From contig RCSS01000237.1 of the NCBI GenBank assembly GCA_004000155.1, forward strand, positions 1 to 20,041: a stretch of DNA of 20,041 nucleotides. Direction: 5' to 3'. Under the pieces are notes generated by a model. It searched no databases and had not been told where the DNA came from. It saw only the letters and a list, made by a program, of their open reading frames with translations. A program made the position numbers and the translations under genes. Below, in pieces: positions 1 to 7,890 of this stretch. Position 1 is the first letter of the stretch. Each line of letters opens with the position of its first letter. This DNA comes from Tubulinosema ratisbonensis (Eukaryota; Microsporidia; Tubulinosematidae).

Positions 1-258
1 AATTTCGACAATTGTAGAAAACTCGGGTTTCGTTTCGATCCTAAATTCTGTATGAGTTTTTTTTAATTAAAATTTAAAATCCGAAACACAAGAAAGCTTT
101 ACTAATTCTTCATAAGTTTTAGGTAGCAGATCATTAATCTCACCAAAGCTAATACTAAAAAGTTTTTGAGTCTGTGGAGATCGTGTAGGCACAAATATTA
201 CTAATGTAAATGTATCAACCATCTTGATTTTTTTGATGCCTAGGGATGGGAAATTCAT
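1..258 (-). pseudogene. Member of the MNFPSLG family, 63 codons then in-frame stop; runs off left edge
   Basis: A reading frame starts at 258 (MNFPSLGIKK) and runs 63 codons to a TAA at 67-69. The same frame then stays open and protein-like to the window edge (LKKTHTEFRIETKPEFSTIV), so the gene is probably longer with one stop, or the stop is a sequencing error. Composition is ordinary soluble protein: a hydrophobic strand-like segment TFTLVIFVPT near residues 16-25, then a mixed acidic/basic part. There is no signal peptide or known domain. The start lies inside dispersed repeat copy A (229-290), with TATATAA about 25 nt upstream of the ATG. The N-terminus recurs in decayed frames near 6271, 7792, 10345 and 11534. 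Function unknown. The alternative is a genuine 63-aa protein, with the downstream open frame due to chance. Confidence 0.4.
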
Positions 259-290
259 ACGAAGACCCTACCGCTACACCTTCTATATAA
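229..290 (-). repeat. Dispersed repeat copy A (promoter-plus-start repeat)
   Basis: Read on the minus strand: TTATATAGAAGGTGTAG, a short leader ending TCTTCGTATGAATTTCCC, then ATCCCTAGGCATCAAAAAAA. Close relatives are at 6241-6302 and 11503-11566 (minus strand) and 2408-2452 and 13586-13648 (plus strand). Weaker ones are at 7764-7828 and 10325-10380 (plus). This is the best-preserved copy and the only one followed by a substantial open frame. Confidence 0.7.
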
Positions 291-792
291 AATATAATAC
301 TTAGTTAAAAGAAAAATAAGGTAAAATATTTTTCTAAATAATTAGTTATATTTTCGCAAGACATAGTATTCCTGTGGAAGAACCACAACAATATATTTTA
401 GTTGAAAGATCGAAAAAATACATAAAATTAGTTAGAGAAAAAGATAAAAAAATATTTGTAATAAAAATGTTTCTATTTTTACACAAATGACCTTATTTAT
501 TTAACTCTTTGTATTGAACTGATAGTTTTTTACATATTAAAATTTTTATATCTGATAATTTTATAGAATACTTCACACCAAAAAGTATTTTTTAAAATTT
601 GAATAAACTTTCTTTTGGGCAGAAAAATTAGAAGTAAAAATATTTCCTTGATCTCAAGATTTTTAAAAAGTAAATAAAAAACTCATTATTTTAAAATTTG
701 CATTTGAAATATTATGATAAATTCAACTTTCTTAATTTGACCTAAATGAAATTAAATAATTTTAGAGAATTTTTATTACTAAACTTGATCAT
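291..792. other. AT-rich stretch without a convincing gene
   Basis: About 500 bases. A short open run near 362-485 on the plus strand (containing IPVEEPQQYILVERSKKYIK) has less biased composition than its surroundings and may be a remnant of coding DNA. It has no upstream ATG of its own and I do not recognise it. The rest is low-complexity AT sequence. Confidence 0.4.
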
Positions 793-1138
793 AAAATAGG
801 AACAGGTGGTGAAATTTCTTGGTTTTGAACTATGTTAAGAAGATTCTATACACCAAGAGGTAAATTATCATACAAAAAAATTTAACTTCAAAATTTAGGG
901 CTGATTTTCTAAATGCTGTGGTAAAAAAGGGCTTTTTACTATTAATTTAATTAAAATTCTTTAGTTTTTATTTAATTTTACAGTAAATACCAATTTGAAA
1001 GCCACTGTATACTTTTTAGAGTTATAAGATAAAAATATTCAAATTATTAAAAATAATTTATACAGATTCTATATCATGTGGCTTGTTTTTATGTATCTTC
1101 TAAATGAAGGTAATAAATCTATTGTTCAAATAGATTAA
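793..1138 (+). pseudogene. Possible faded DDE transposase relic (Merlin/IS1595-like)
   Basis: Two patches in separate frames recall the catalytic core of Merlin/IS1595-type transposases. At 793-873 the frame reads KIGTGGEI, then a stop, then TMLRR and a basic stretch with RGK. Family members commonly show GG..IVEIDE, then RR-rich and RGR. At 1056-1138 comes IYTDS followed, after a frame change, by LLNEGNKSIVQID, recalling the second-Asp region and the following VNHS block. The spacing, about 78 codons from the first acidic position to the second Asp, is plausible. The first catalytic acidic residues are not preserved, and stops and shifts abound. It is clearly different from the better-preserved transposase at 11982-12835. 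This is a pattern match by eye and may be coincidence. Confidence 0.3.
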
Positions 1139-1192
1139 AAATTAAAAAAATAAATTAAAAAAATAAATTAAATATTAAAAAAATAATTTTAT

Positions 1193-1699
1193 TTATGCTT
1201 CTACCATTTCTTTTTCTACTTCTATTTCCAATAAATCCAATATCTCATCACAAACAGGATGATTCACCTGCTTAATTTCTTCTATAAACTCATCACTCAC
1301 AAACTGTTTATAATTTCTTACAAATACAAGTGCAAGGTTTAAATAAGCTAAAGATTTACTTCTCATATTCGGTATCAAAAAATCATTAAGAATTCTTAGA
1401 TCATTTACTTTACATTTTTTACAAAGTAAACAAGTAAGAATCAATGCATTCTGTTTGGTTGGTTTAAGAAATAATCCAATTAATTCTTCTATTTTTAGAT
1501 TCTTTGCTTTCATAAATGCTCTTCCTAAAACATTAGCTTCTTTCATTGTTAAGTCTAATGTTATGAATTTTTGTATTAAAGGAGATTTTGTTAAGAGGAT
1601 GAGTTTATCAAAATTTATGGGAGAAAGTTTCTTTTTTCTTTTTATTTCATTTCTAAATGTTTGTATGAAAGAATCTAAGTCTTCTATTTTATTAGACAT
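1193..1699 (-). CDS. Hypothetical 168-aa helical protein
   Basis: An intact 168-aa frame from ATG at 1699, which is directly preceded by TTAATCC. The same ten bases including the ATG (TTAATCCATG) precede the Lunapark start at 15653. The protein is Lys-, Leu- and Ile-rich and looks all-helical. It has a basic patch near residues 18-26 (EIKRKKKL), a cysteine cluster near 90-97 (CLLCKKCK) and an acidic C-terminus. No signal peptide, membrane span or catalytic motif is visible. The cysteines sit in a leucine-rich helix and lack a second pair, so a zinc finger is not supported. I do not recognise the family. It lies tail-on to the left-edge relics, and its upstream side is a low-complexity A-rich tract. 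Length, composition and contrast with neighbouring spacer DNA support a real gene. Confidence 0.75.
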   Translation of the reverse strand: MSNKIEDLDSFIQTFRNEIKRKKKLSPINFDKLILLTKSPLIQKFITLDLTMKEANVLGRAFMKAKNLKIEELIGLFLKPTKQNALILTCLLCKKCKVNDLRILNDFLIPNMRSKSLAYLNLALVFVRNYKQFVSDEFIEEIKQVNHPVCDEILDLLEIEVEKEMVEA

Positions 1700-1724
1700 G
1701 GATTAAGAAAAATAATATTATTTT

Positions 1725-1905
1725 TAATAAAATATAATAAAAAAAGAAGTATAAAATAATATAAAAAAAATAAAATATAAAAATAATATAAAAAAAATAA
1801 TATAAAAAAATAATATAAAAAAATAATATAAAAAAATAAAATATAAAATAAAATATAAAAATAAAATATAAAAATAAAATAAAAAAATAATAAAAAAGAT
1901 AATGG
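1725..1905. repeat. A/T low-complexity tandem tract
   Basis: Nearly pure A and T on the plus strand. Repeated units of about 13 bases (TAATATAAAAAAA) pass into shorter TAAAATATAAAA units. It lies between the divergent starts of the 168-aa gene (1699) and the secreted-protein gene (1982), so it also serves as their shared upstream region. The Tyr/Phe/Ile-only frame on its minus strand is a by-product of the tract, not a gene. Confidence 0.8.
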
Positions 1906-1981
1906 TTTAATTTATGAAACATGCTAATCCAATAATCTTTCATTTCAAAAAACATAAAAACATTTCACAACAAAAGAAACA

Positions 1982-2308
1982 ATGATCCTATTTATATTCA
2001 TAAAATCAGTATTACTAATACACAGTGTAAATGACCTGTTCTCTGAAACAAAAAAAGTAGATAAAAATCTGGACAAGCACACCACAGGTGCACTGTGTAA
2101 TGATGAATATTATGGATACCCTCATCATAGAAAGAAAAATCCTATGAAATCTATTATGAGAAGGCATGGCAAGCACAAANGAAAAGAAAAACATTTTGAT
2201 AAGTATTCCAAAGAGTATCCTTCTCATAGAAAAAGGCCTGAACTACTTATACCTAGTAAGAGAAAGTATAAAATGGTTGAGTTTGATAAAGAAAGTGAGG
2301 AAGAATAA
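1982..2308 (+). CDS. Small basic His/Lys-rich secreted protein, hypothetical
   Basis: 108 aa from ATG 1982. The first 15-18 residues (MILFIFIKSVLLIHSV) are hydrophobic and look like a signal peptide. The remainder is strongly charged, rich in Lys, Arg, His and Tyr, with one Cys near residue 39. It contains a repeated HRK/R motif (YPHHRKK near residue 46, YPSHRKR near 79) that suggests an internal duplication. The C-terminus is acidic (EFDKESEEE). One N at 2180 leaves one residue unknown. It is not recognisable as a named family. In microsporidia, small basic secreted proteins include polar-tube and spore-wall components as well as host-directed effectors, but nothing here decides among these. 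Transcription diverges from the 168-aa gene across an A/T tract. Export is an inference from the N-terminus. Confidence 0.7.
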   Translation: MILFIFIKSVLLIHSVNDLFSETKKVDKNLDKHTTGALCNDEYYGYPHHRKKNPMKSIMRRHGKHKXKEKHFDKYSKEYPSHRKRPELLIPSKRKYKMVEFDKESEEE

Positions 2309-2407
2309 ATAATATGTATTTTAAANAAGAATTAATTTAACTTATAAGACATATTTTCAAAATTAATAATTTTACTATCTTTTTTTATATGTTTATAATC
2401 TTAATAT

Positions 2408-2452
2408 TTAGCAAAAAAATCTTCGTATAAATTTCCCATCCTTAGGCAAAGT
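2408..2452 (+). repeat. Dispersed repeat copy D (truncated)
   Basis: The plus strand carries ATCTTCGTATAAATTTCCC then ATCCTTAGGCAAAG, matching copy A with ATA in place of the start codon. The frame would begin INFPSLGK, but the copy is cut short within about 35 bases by the 3' end of the 327-aa gene at 2486. It follows the secreted-protein gene by 100 bases. Confidence 0.6.
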
Positions 2453-2485
2453 GAATATTTTAAAAACATTTAATTATTTTTTACA

Positions 2486-3469
2486 TTATTTTTTATAAAA
2501 TTCATTCAACAAACAGAACCTATGCTTAATAATATTAAAAAATTTTCTCAATTTAAAATCACTATTCTCAAAAATAAGCCTTTGCACCAATTCCATAATT
2601 TTTACCACTGCCACCTGTAAATTCTGTTCATGCTTCTCATTCACAATCTTTTGCAATTTAACAATCACCAAATCATCTGGCAATTTCTCTTTTAGCAATG
2701 CCACCAAATATCTTATCATAATTTTGTACTCACCAGGCCACTGTGCCTTATCCTGCGAATTTCTTTTATTTTGGATAAATTTGTTGATTATTTGAGAGTA
2801 TTGCTCTTCTAAAGAGAGAGATTTTTTTAAAATCTCTTCTTTTACCTTCTCTGTCTTTGGTTTTATAATTATATTGTTTTTTAAGTCGGAAGAAATCATT
2901 TCATAATCTTTCTCTTCGTAATAAAATCTTTCTTCTATTTCTGTTAGTTTGTCTTCTATGATTTTTTCTTGGTCTGTCATTCTTTGTAAGATTCTTTTTG
3001 AATTTTTAATTGGTTTTTGTGTTTCTAATTCTTTANTTTCTATGCTCATTCCTTTTGGTAGGATTACAATCGGAGAAGAAAAAATTGAAGGACTGTTTTT
3101 TATGATTAAGTAATTTTTATCATTTTCTATTTGATAAAATTTGTCTAATTTTGGTTTGATACTCTTACTTGGTTTGATTAATACCTCTATTTCTGACTCA
3201 GACTCGAATTCTATTTTCTTAATTTCTAATTTTTGAGCACTTTTTTCGTAAATTTCTTTCATTTTTTCTAATCTTTTCTCATAGCAGTATTGGATTGGGT
3301 CTGTGAAGCCATTTAGCTGTGTTTCTTTAAGAAGAGTGTCATAAAGTGATTTTAGGTTGTTTAGGGGTATCTTTGATCTTGATGCTATGTATAATCTTAT
3401 TTTGTTTAGTTCATCTTTGTAAATTGAGAATGCTTGAGCTAAAATTAATTTTTCTGTTGTTGTTAGCAT
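2486..3469 (-). CDS. Hypothetical 327-aa charged, helical protein
   Basis: An intact 327-aa frame from ATG 3469, very rich in Lys, Glu and Ile, predicted mainly helical and probably soluble. Three parts can be seen. Residues 1-50 are compact (TTTEKLILAQAFSIYKDE). Residues 50-95 form a helical, coiled-coil-like stretch (YEKRLEKMKEIYEKSAQKLE). After a charged linker, a conserved-looking C-terminal block of residues 240-327 contains QWPGEYKIMIRYLVALL. One N at 3036 blurs one residue. I do not recognise the family securely. The N-terminal order, an EKLxLA SANT-like helix, a short LLKET segment, then a long R/K/E helix, recalls the start of BRD8-type subunits of NuA4 acetyltransferase, but no SANT tryptophans are present and this is weak. 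The downstream neighbour is repeat copy D. Confidence 0.75.
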   Translation of the reverse strand: MLTTTEKLILAQAFSIYKDELNKIRLYIASRSKIPLNNLKSLYDTLLKETQLNGFTDPIQYCYEKRLEKMKEIYEKSAQKLEIKKIEFESESEIEVLIKPSKSIKPKLDKFYQIENDKNYLIIKNSPSIFSSPIVILPKGMSIEXKELETQKPIKNSKRILQRMTDQEKIIEDKLTEIEERFYYEEKDYEMISSDLKNNIIIKPKTEKVKEEILKKSLSLEEQYSQIINKFIQNKRNSQDKAQWPGEYKIMIRYLVALLKEKLPDDLVIVKLQKIVNEKHEQNLQVAVVKIMELVQRLIFENSDFKLRKFFNIIKHRFCLLNEFYKK

Positions 3470-4227
3470 AAAATAATAAATAAATAAATTTTTTAAAATT
3501 ATTTTTCTTTAAAAACTATTTAAATGAAAGAAATAAATTTTTAATTAATAATAAATATATTTATTATTTATAATTCATTCCTTTTAATCAAAAAAAATGT
3601 TTTGATAAAATTTAATTTATTAAAATAAATATTATTTTACATTTATAAGCAAAGTATGTGTAAAAAAATTATAATTTTATTTTTAAAAAACTCAATATAT
3701 GATATTAAAAATTCAATGATAGAATAGTAATTTAGATCTTATAAATAAAATAATTAATGCTTTAAGTTAAAATTTCTTATTTATTTTATTTTAAAAATTT
3801 TAATAAAAATTTATTTTTTTTCCATTAAATAATACACTCTACGACCAATAAATAAAAATTAAAAGAAATAATATTACAATATTAGAGGAATGATTAAAGA
3901 AGAAGTGATAGATTAAAATTATTCACAAATATGCTCATTAGCTATGTATCTAATAAAAATTTAGTCTTTTATGAGAAAAATAAATCATAAAATTTTCATT
4001 AAAAAGATACAAATTTTTAAGAAATATCAGTAAGAAAATATTTTTACTTACTTAGAGTAAGACAAAGCATCATTAATGGATTATTTTATTTAAAAATATT
4101 TCTTTTTTTAACAAAAAATATAAAATTAATTTTTAAAAAAAAGAAAAATTTATTTAATTTTTAAATAAAATAATAAATAATTCATTAATAATTAAAATAT
4201 TTATTTTAAGAAAAAATAAATAGACAA
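3470..4227. other. AT-rich intergenic region, nothing recognised
   Basis: About 760 bases between the divergent 327-aa gene and the phosphoglycerate mutase gene. The composition is almost only A and T with short homopolymer runs. I found no repeat copy, RNA gene or protein-like frame. Both flanking promoters must lie in it. Confidence 0.6.
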
Positions 4228-5655
4228 ATGCAAAAAACACTTTTAATAATCTTAGATGGATTTGGTTATTCAACAAACCAAAAAGAAAAAAATCCTTTGT
4301 TTACATCAAAATTACCTTTCTTAAAATCACAAAGCAAAAATGGTTTATTAATCCATGCAAGCGGTGTGCATGTAGGTTTGCCTCCCAACAAAATGGGTAA
4401 CTCTGAGGTAGGACACTTAACAATCGGCGCAGGAAGAATAATCTTACAAGACATAATGAGAATAAACAAACGTATCGAAGAGAATAAATTGGAAGATTTG
4501 ATCAAAGATTATTCTTTCTCGCCAGAATTACATTTTATAGGACTGGTAAGTGATGGCGGAATTCATTCCCATATAAATCATTTAAAAGCTTTGGTTGATA
4601 TTTGTAGAAAGAAATGTAAAAATGTTTATATACATTTTATAGCAGATGGCAGAGACACTGCACCAAGATCTTTTGAAAAGTTTTTTGATGACCTGAATAA
4701 GTTTTGTGATAGCAGAAAAAATGTAAAGATTGCTTCTGTAGGTGGAAGATACTTTTGTATGGATAGAAATAATAATATGGACAGGATAGGAGAGGCTTAC
4801 AGGGCAATGACCAGTGGTAAAGTTTCTAAAGTAGATTTAAATGTTAAAGTAGACGAAAACATTAAACCAGTTCTTTTGTGTGAAGAAGGAAAGATAAAAA
4901 GTAAAGATACACTTTTCTTTTTTAATTTCAGGGCAGATAGAATGAAACAAATAGTAAACAGGTTTTTGAAAGAAGATCATAAAATATTCACTATGACTGA
5001 ATATGATGATAAATTTGAGGTAATACCTCTTTTTAGAAAAGAAAAGGTTAGAAATACATTGTCACAGATTGTTTCTGAAAAGTATTGTCAGTGCCACATT
5101 GCTGAAACTGAAAAATTTGCTCATGTGACTTATTTTTTCAATGGGAATGAAATTTTGCCAGTGAAAAATGAAAAGAGAAGGATTGTTGACTCACCTTCGG
5201 TAAAAAATTATGAAGACACCCCTGAGATGAGCACTTACNAGGTATGTAAAGAGATAGTTGATGAGATGAGCTTACAAACCCCTTTTATCGTTGCTAATTT
5301 AGCATCCCCTGACATGATAGGTCATACGGGAAACTATAACGCAACATGCAAAGCGATCGAAATAATTGACAAAGAACTTTCAAAAGTTCACCAAGAAAGT
5401 ATAAAATACAATTATAAAATGTTGATTACCGCTGATCATGGCAATTGTGAAGAGATGTTTGATAGCAAAGGGAATATTTCTACCAAGCATACCAGCAATA
5501 AAGTACCTTTCATTCTTTGTAAAGAAAATAGTTTTGCAGATGATTGGTGTTTTCAAGACTCTTCTTATGGATTGAGTGATATTGCACCCACTGTGCTTAA
5601 TTTGCTTGGGTTAACTGTGCCAAGTGAGATGACAGGAAAGAATATTTTTGAATGA
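4228..5655 (+). CDS. gpmI: 2,3-bisphosphoglycerate-independent phosphoglycerate mutase
   Basis: 475 aa; interconverts 3- and 2-phosphoglycerate in cytosolic glycolysis, using two metal ions and a phosphoserine intermediate (alkaline-phosphatase superfamily). All expected motifs are present: ILDGFG with metal-binding Asp10; GNSEVGH with catalytic Ser59; SDGGIHSH at 109-116; ADGRDTAPRS at 139-148; GGRYFCMDR at 172-180; FRADRMKQ at 234-241; PDMIGHTGN with Asp362 and His366; ADHGN with Asp403 and His404; KHTSNKVP with His421. The family norm is about 510 residues, so it is slightly short but complete, ending in the usual SDIAPTVLNLLG. An N at 5239 leaves codon 338 as NAG (Lys, Gln, Glu or, if T, a stop). 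Animal hosts use the unrelated cofactor-dependent enzyme. It stands alone with AT-rich spacers on both sides. Confidence 0.97.
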   Translation: MQKTLLIILDGFGYSTNQKEKNPLFTSKLPFLKSQSKNGLLIHASGVHVGLPPNKMGNSEVGHLTIGAGRIILQDIMRINKRIEENKLEDLIKDYSFSPELHFIGLVSDGGIHSHINHLKALVDICRKKCKNVYIHFIADGRDTAPRSFEKFFDDLNKFCDSRKNVKIASVGGRYFCMDRNNNMDRIGEAYRAMTSGKVSKVDLNVKVDENIKPVLLCEEGKIKSKDTLFFFNFRADRMKQIVNRFLKEDHKIFTMTEYDDKFEVIPLFRKEKVRNTLSQIVSEKYCQCHIAETEKFAHVTYFFNGNEILPVKNEKRRIVDSPSVKNYEDTPEMSTYXVCKEIVDEMSLQTPFIVANLASPDMIGHTGNYNATCKAIEIIDKELSKVHQESIKYNYKMLITADHGNCEEMFDSKGNISTKHTSNKVPFILCKENSFADDWCFQDSSYGLSDIAPTVLNLLGLTVPSEMTGKNIFE

Positions 5656-6163
5656 ATAAATGTGTTTTATTGGTTGGTAATTTTAAATATCATTTTTTTG
5701 TTAAATTTTTTAATGAAATATTTTATTAAAAATTGCGGTAACAGAAAAAAATAGATTGTTGGGGATTAAATTGTGTATAAATTTTACAAATAAAACTATT
5801 AAAACATGGAAAGAATATTTATATATAATTAATCAAAAAGTAATTAAAAATAAATAAGATCCTTCTTCAAGTGGAAAAAGGGGTTTAAAATCTAAATGAT
5901 TTGCTTACCTGCAAAAATGCTATAAAATTTTATTTGTACAAAATAACTTATTCTTAAAAATATGTAAAATTGTATTTAAATTTCATAATTAAAAATTAAA
6001 TTTTATTCAATCATAAATTTTTTCAGAGGAAATTAAATAATATTTTTAAAATATATCTTTTCATTTTATTTAGCAAATAGAATTATAAAATTATAAAAAT
6101 AAATTTTAAAACATTTCTGTTTATTATTTATATTTTTAAGTTATTCGATATTTCTGTTATATT
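5656..6163. other. AT-rich spacer, nothing recognised
   Basis: About 500 bases downstream of the mutase gene. It starts the gene-poor island. A slightly more GC-rich patch near 5860-5930 could belong to the decayed body of the repeat-family copy at 6164-6430, but no continuous frame is visible. Confidence 0.5.
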
Positions 6164-6271
6164 TTAACATATAACGAGAAATATAAACATAATTCTTTTA
6201 CTTTTTAAATCGTAAGATATAAAGATTAGTTTATTTTTACTTTTTTTGTTCCCTAGAGGTAATAAATCCAT
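6164..6271 (-). pseudogene. MNFPSLG-family short frame B (35 codons)
   Basis: From ATG 6271, inside repeat copy B, the minus strand reads MDLLPLGNKKSKNKLIFISY and continues to a TAA at 6164-6166, 35 codons in all. The opening matches copy A (MNFPSLGIKKIK), and a hydrophobic strand (MFIFLVIC) follows. Downstream in the same frame, short protein-like runs are broken by further stops, so this is more likely a decayed copy than a gene. It is too short to identify. Confidence 0.4.
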
Positions 6272-6302
6272 ACGAAAATCTTTTACTTTACCTTCTATAT
6301 AA
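6241..6302 (-). repeat. Dispersed repeat copy B
   Basis: Minus strand: TTATATAGAAGGTAAAGTAA, then GATTTTCGTATGGATTTATT, then ACCTCTAGGGAACAAAAAAA. It aligns over its whole length with copies A and C. Similarity may continue upstream to about 6430, where ACAGACTAGCAAAATC resembles part of the region preceding copy G. Confidence 0.65.
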
Positions 6303-6663
6303 TATGTTGCTACCTATTAATAATGAAACATATATTTAAATTAAATTATACATAACTAAAAGGTAAGATTTTGCTAGTCTGTCACACAAGAAAACTAACT
6401 TACGTGTACTCTACTTTACTATCATTTCTTCTTATAAAAAATATATTTTATTTTCATAAAATAACAAATAATTTTTTATAAATTTAAATTGTATTTTTTA
6501 TAAATTTAATTTGCATTTTTTATAAAAAAATTTGCAATTCTAATTTTTTTTAAATGAAAGTTTGTAAAATGTCATTTTAACTATCAAAATAATTAAAAAA
6601 ATATATTTTTAAATAAAAATGTTTGTTATTCATATAACTATTTAAAAAATAAGTTTTATCTTT

Positions 6664-6715
6664 ATTTGATCAAATTAATTTATTTTTAATTAAATATTTG
6701 ATCAAATCAAAAAAA
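6664..6715 (+). promoter_or_regulatory. Twin ATTTGATCAAAT palindromes upstream of secreted-protein gene
   Basis: The 12-base palindrome ATTTGATCAAAT occurs at 6664-6675 and again at 6696-6707, the second followed by CAAAAAAA. The stretch TGATCAAATCAAAAAAA (6699-6715) closely matches TGATCAATCAAAAAAAA at 8767-8783, upstream of the paralogous gene. Distance to the ATG is 59 bases here and 45 there. The shared position and sequence suggest a common control element; this is an inference. Confidence 0.45.
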
Positions 6716-6757
6716 TTTAATTTTAAAAAAAGATAAAATAAAATTAATTTTATTTTT

Positions 6758-7015
6758 ATGAAATTTATCAGTTATGTTACCTTGTTTGTTTCTTTCGTAT
6801 GTTTATGTGTTATTACCACACTAGGAGCATCTTTTAGAAGAAGCTTATTCCCTCAGAGCAATGACCATTTTGAGATTAATAAGGTATATGGTTGTAGTTA
6901 CAATCCTTATTATGAAGGAACATGGTATAAACCATCTAATCAACTTTTAGGAAGTCAACCAAGTGAAAATGGTGTTACAAGTGAAAATCCTGTTATTTCC
7001 AAGGATATTAAATAA
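6758..7015 (+). CDS. Small secreted protein, paralogue of 8812-9006
   Basis: 85 aa from ATG 6758. Residues 1-23 form a typical signal peptide: SYVTLFVSFVCLCVITTLG, with likely cleavage before ASFRR. The mature part is about 60 residues, polar, rich in Ser, Asn, Tyr and Pro, with one Cys (VYGCSYNPYYEGTWY near 43-57) and no known domain. The signal region parallels that of the gene at 8812 (ITTLGASFRR against ISTLGVSVKK), including the shared bases ACACTAGGAG, and both have the same TGATCAA motif upstream, so they are probably duplicates. The surroundings are gene-poor and repeat-bearing. Short secreted lineage-specific proteins of microsporidia may reach the parasitophorous vacuole or host cell; that role is speculative here. 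Confidence 0.65.
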   Translation: MKFISYVTLFVSFVCLCVITTLGASFRRSLFPQSNDHFEINKVYGCSYNPYYEGTWYKPSNQLLGSQPSENGVTSENPVISKDIK

Positions 7016-7637
7016 AATAATATCTTTTTATGTTTCTTAAATAATTACATTTTCAGAATTTTAAGTGTAAAAATTAAATTATAATATTTTAATATTAAAT
7101 TTTCTAACTAAATTTAATATAAAACTTTTAGTTTATAAAAAAAAAGATATTTAAAGTTGTAAAAACATGAAATATAAACAAAATACAAAAATAATTATAA
7201 AAATTTGTAATTTATGTACTTTATACAATTAAGAAAACAAATTATGACAATATCAACAATAAATTGAAAAAATGTTTTTATTTATGAATGATGTTATAAA
7301 AAGAAGGAAATTAACAGAAAAAAACTCACATTTATTCATGTAAAATCAACTTAAGATATTTATAATTAGAATTGCTTTATGAAATATTAATATTCTTGTT
7401 TTACTTTTATTTGCACATTACACTAATATTTTAATGATTTTATATTTCAAACATTTACCATAATTTTCTATCACATAAATCTATTTAATTTAGTTTATTT
7501 TGTAAAAGGATAAACAGGTACATGACTTATAAATAGTTTTACTTAACAAATGACAAGTTTCAAAAAGAACAAAGGATTACAAAAAGCAAATATAAAGACA
7601 AATATTTTTGTAAATAAAGCCTGTGATGTAAGTTATG
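7016..7637. other. AT-rich spacer, nothing recognised
   Basis: About 620 bases after the secreted-protein gene. Mostly short A/T runs. Sequence from about 7500 onward is less biased and may already belong to the upstream part of repeat copy F. No gene is visible. Confidence 0.5.
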
Positions 7638-7828
7638 CTTAGACTGTCGACAAAATGCACAGGTGTTGTTTAAGAGGTGAAATGCTCGCAGTATCTTGAA
7701 CTATGCCTTATTGTTTAAAAACATATTATACCATACTCATTTTATAAAAAATTATTTTTATCGTATTTAGAGAAGATATGGTGATAGATAAATGGAGGAT
7801 TTCTTAACCTTAAGAGACAAAAAAAACA
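7638..7828 (+). repeat. Dispersed repeat copy F, with long upstream part
   Basis: A degenerate plus-strand copy. The upstream part (7638-7735) ends in GTTTAAAAACATATTATACC, to be compared with GTAGAAACATATTATGCT in copy G and a weaker match in copy E. Then come TTAGAGAAGATATGGTGATA, paralleling TAGAAAATATAGTGATAG of copy E, and the start ATGGAGGATTTC. Moderate G and C content sets it off from flanking spacer. Confidence 0.5.
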
Positions 7829-7890
7829 AAGCGAGAGTAGTAAGGCTAAATCTTATTAACACACTTTCAATAATAGTGATCAGCTTTTGA
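7792..7890 (+). pseudogene. MNFPSLG-family short frame F (32 codons)
   Basis: A 32-codon frame starts at the repeat-borne ATG at 7792: MEDFLTLRDKKNKARVVRLN, then INTLSIIVISF and TGA at 7888-7890. The pattern M..F..L..KK.K followed by a hydrophobic strand parallels frame A (MNFPSLGIKKIK then DTFTLVIFV). It is either a truncated relic or a very small protein. Nothing in it identifies a function. Confidence 0.35.

Noticed and set aside
58..70. Intron explaining the stop in the left-edge frame
   Set aside because: No plausible donor, branch and acceptor set surrounds the TAA, and the frame is continuous on both sides.
362..485. Open run containing IPVEEPQQYILVERSKK as a gene or transposase part
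   Set aside because: No ATG opens it, and it does not fit the zinc-ribbon or catalytic blocks of the transposases nearby; kept only as a possible unidentified remnant.
1692..1955. 87-codon minus-strand frame made of Tyr, Phe, Ile and Leu
   Set aside because: It is the translation of the A/T tandem tract, with no informational complexity beyond it.
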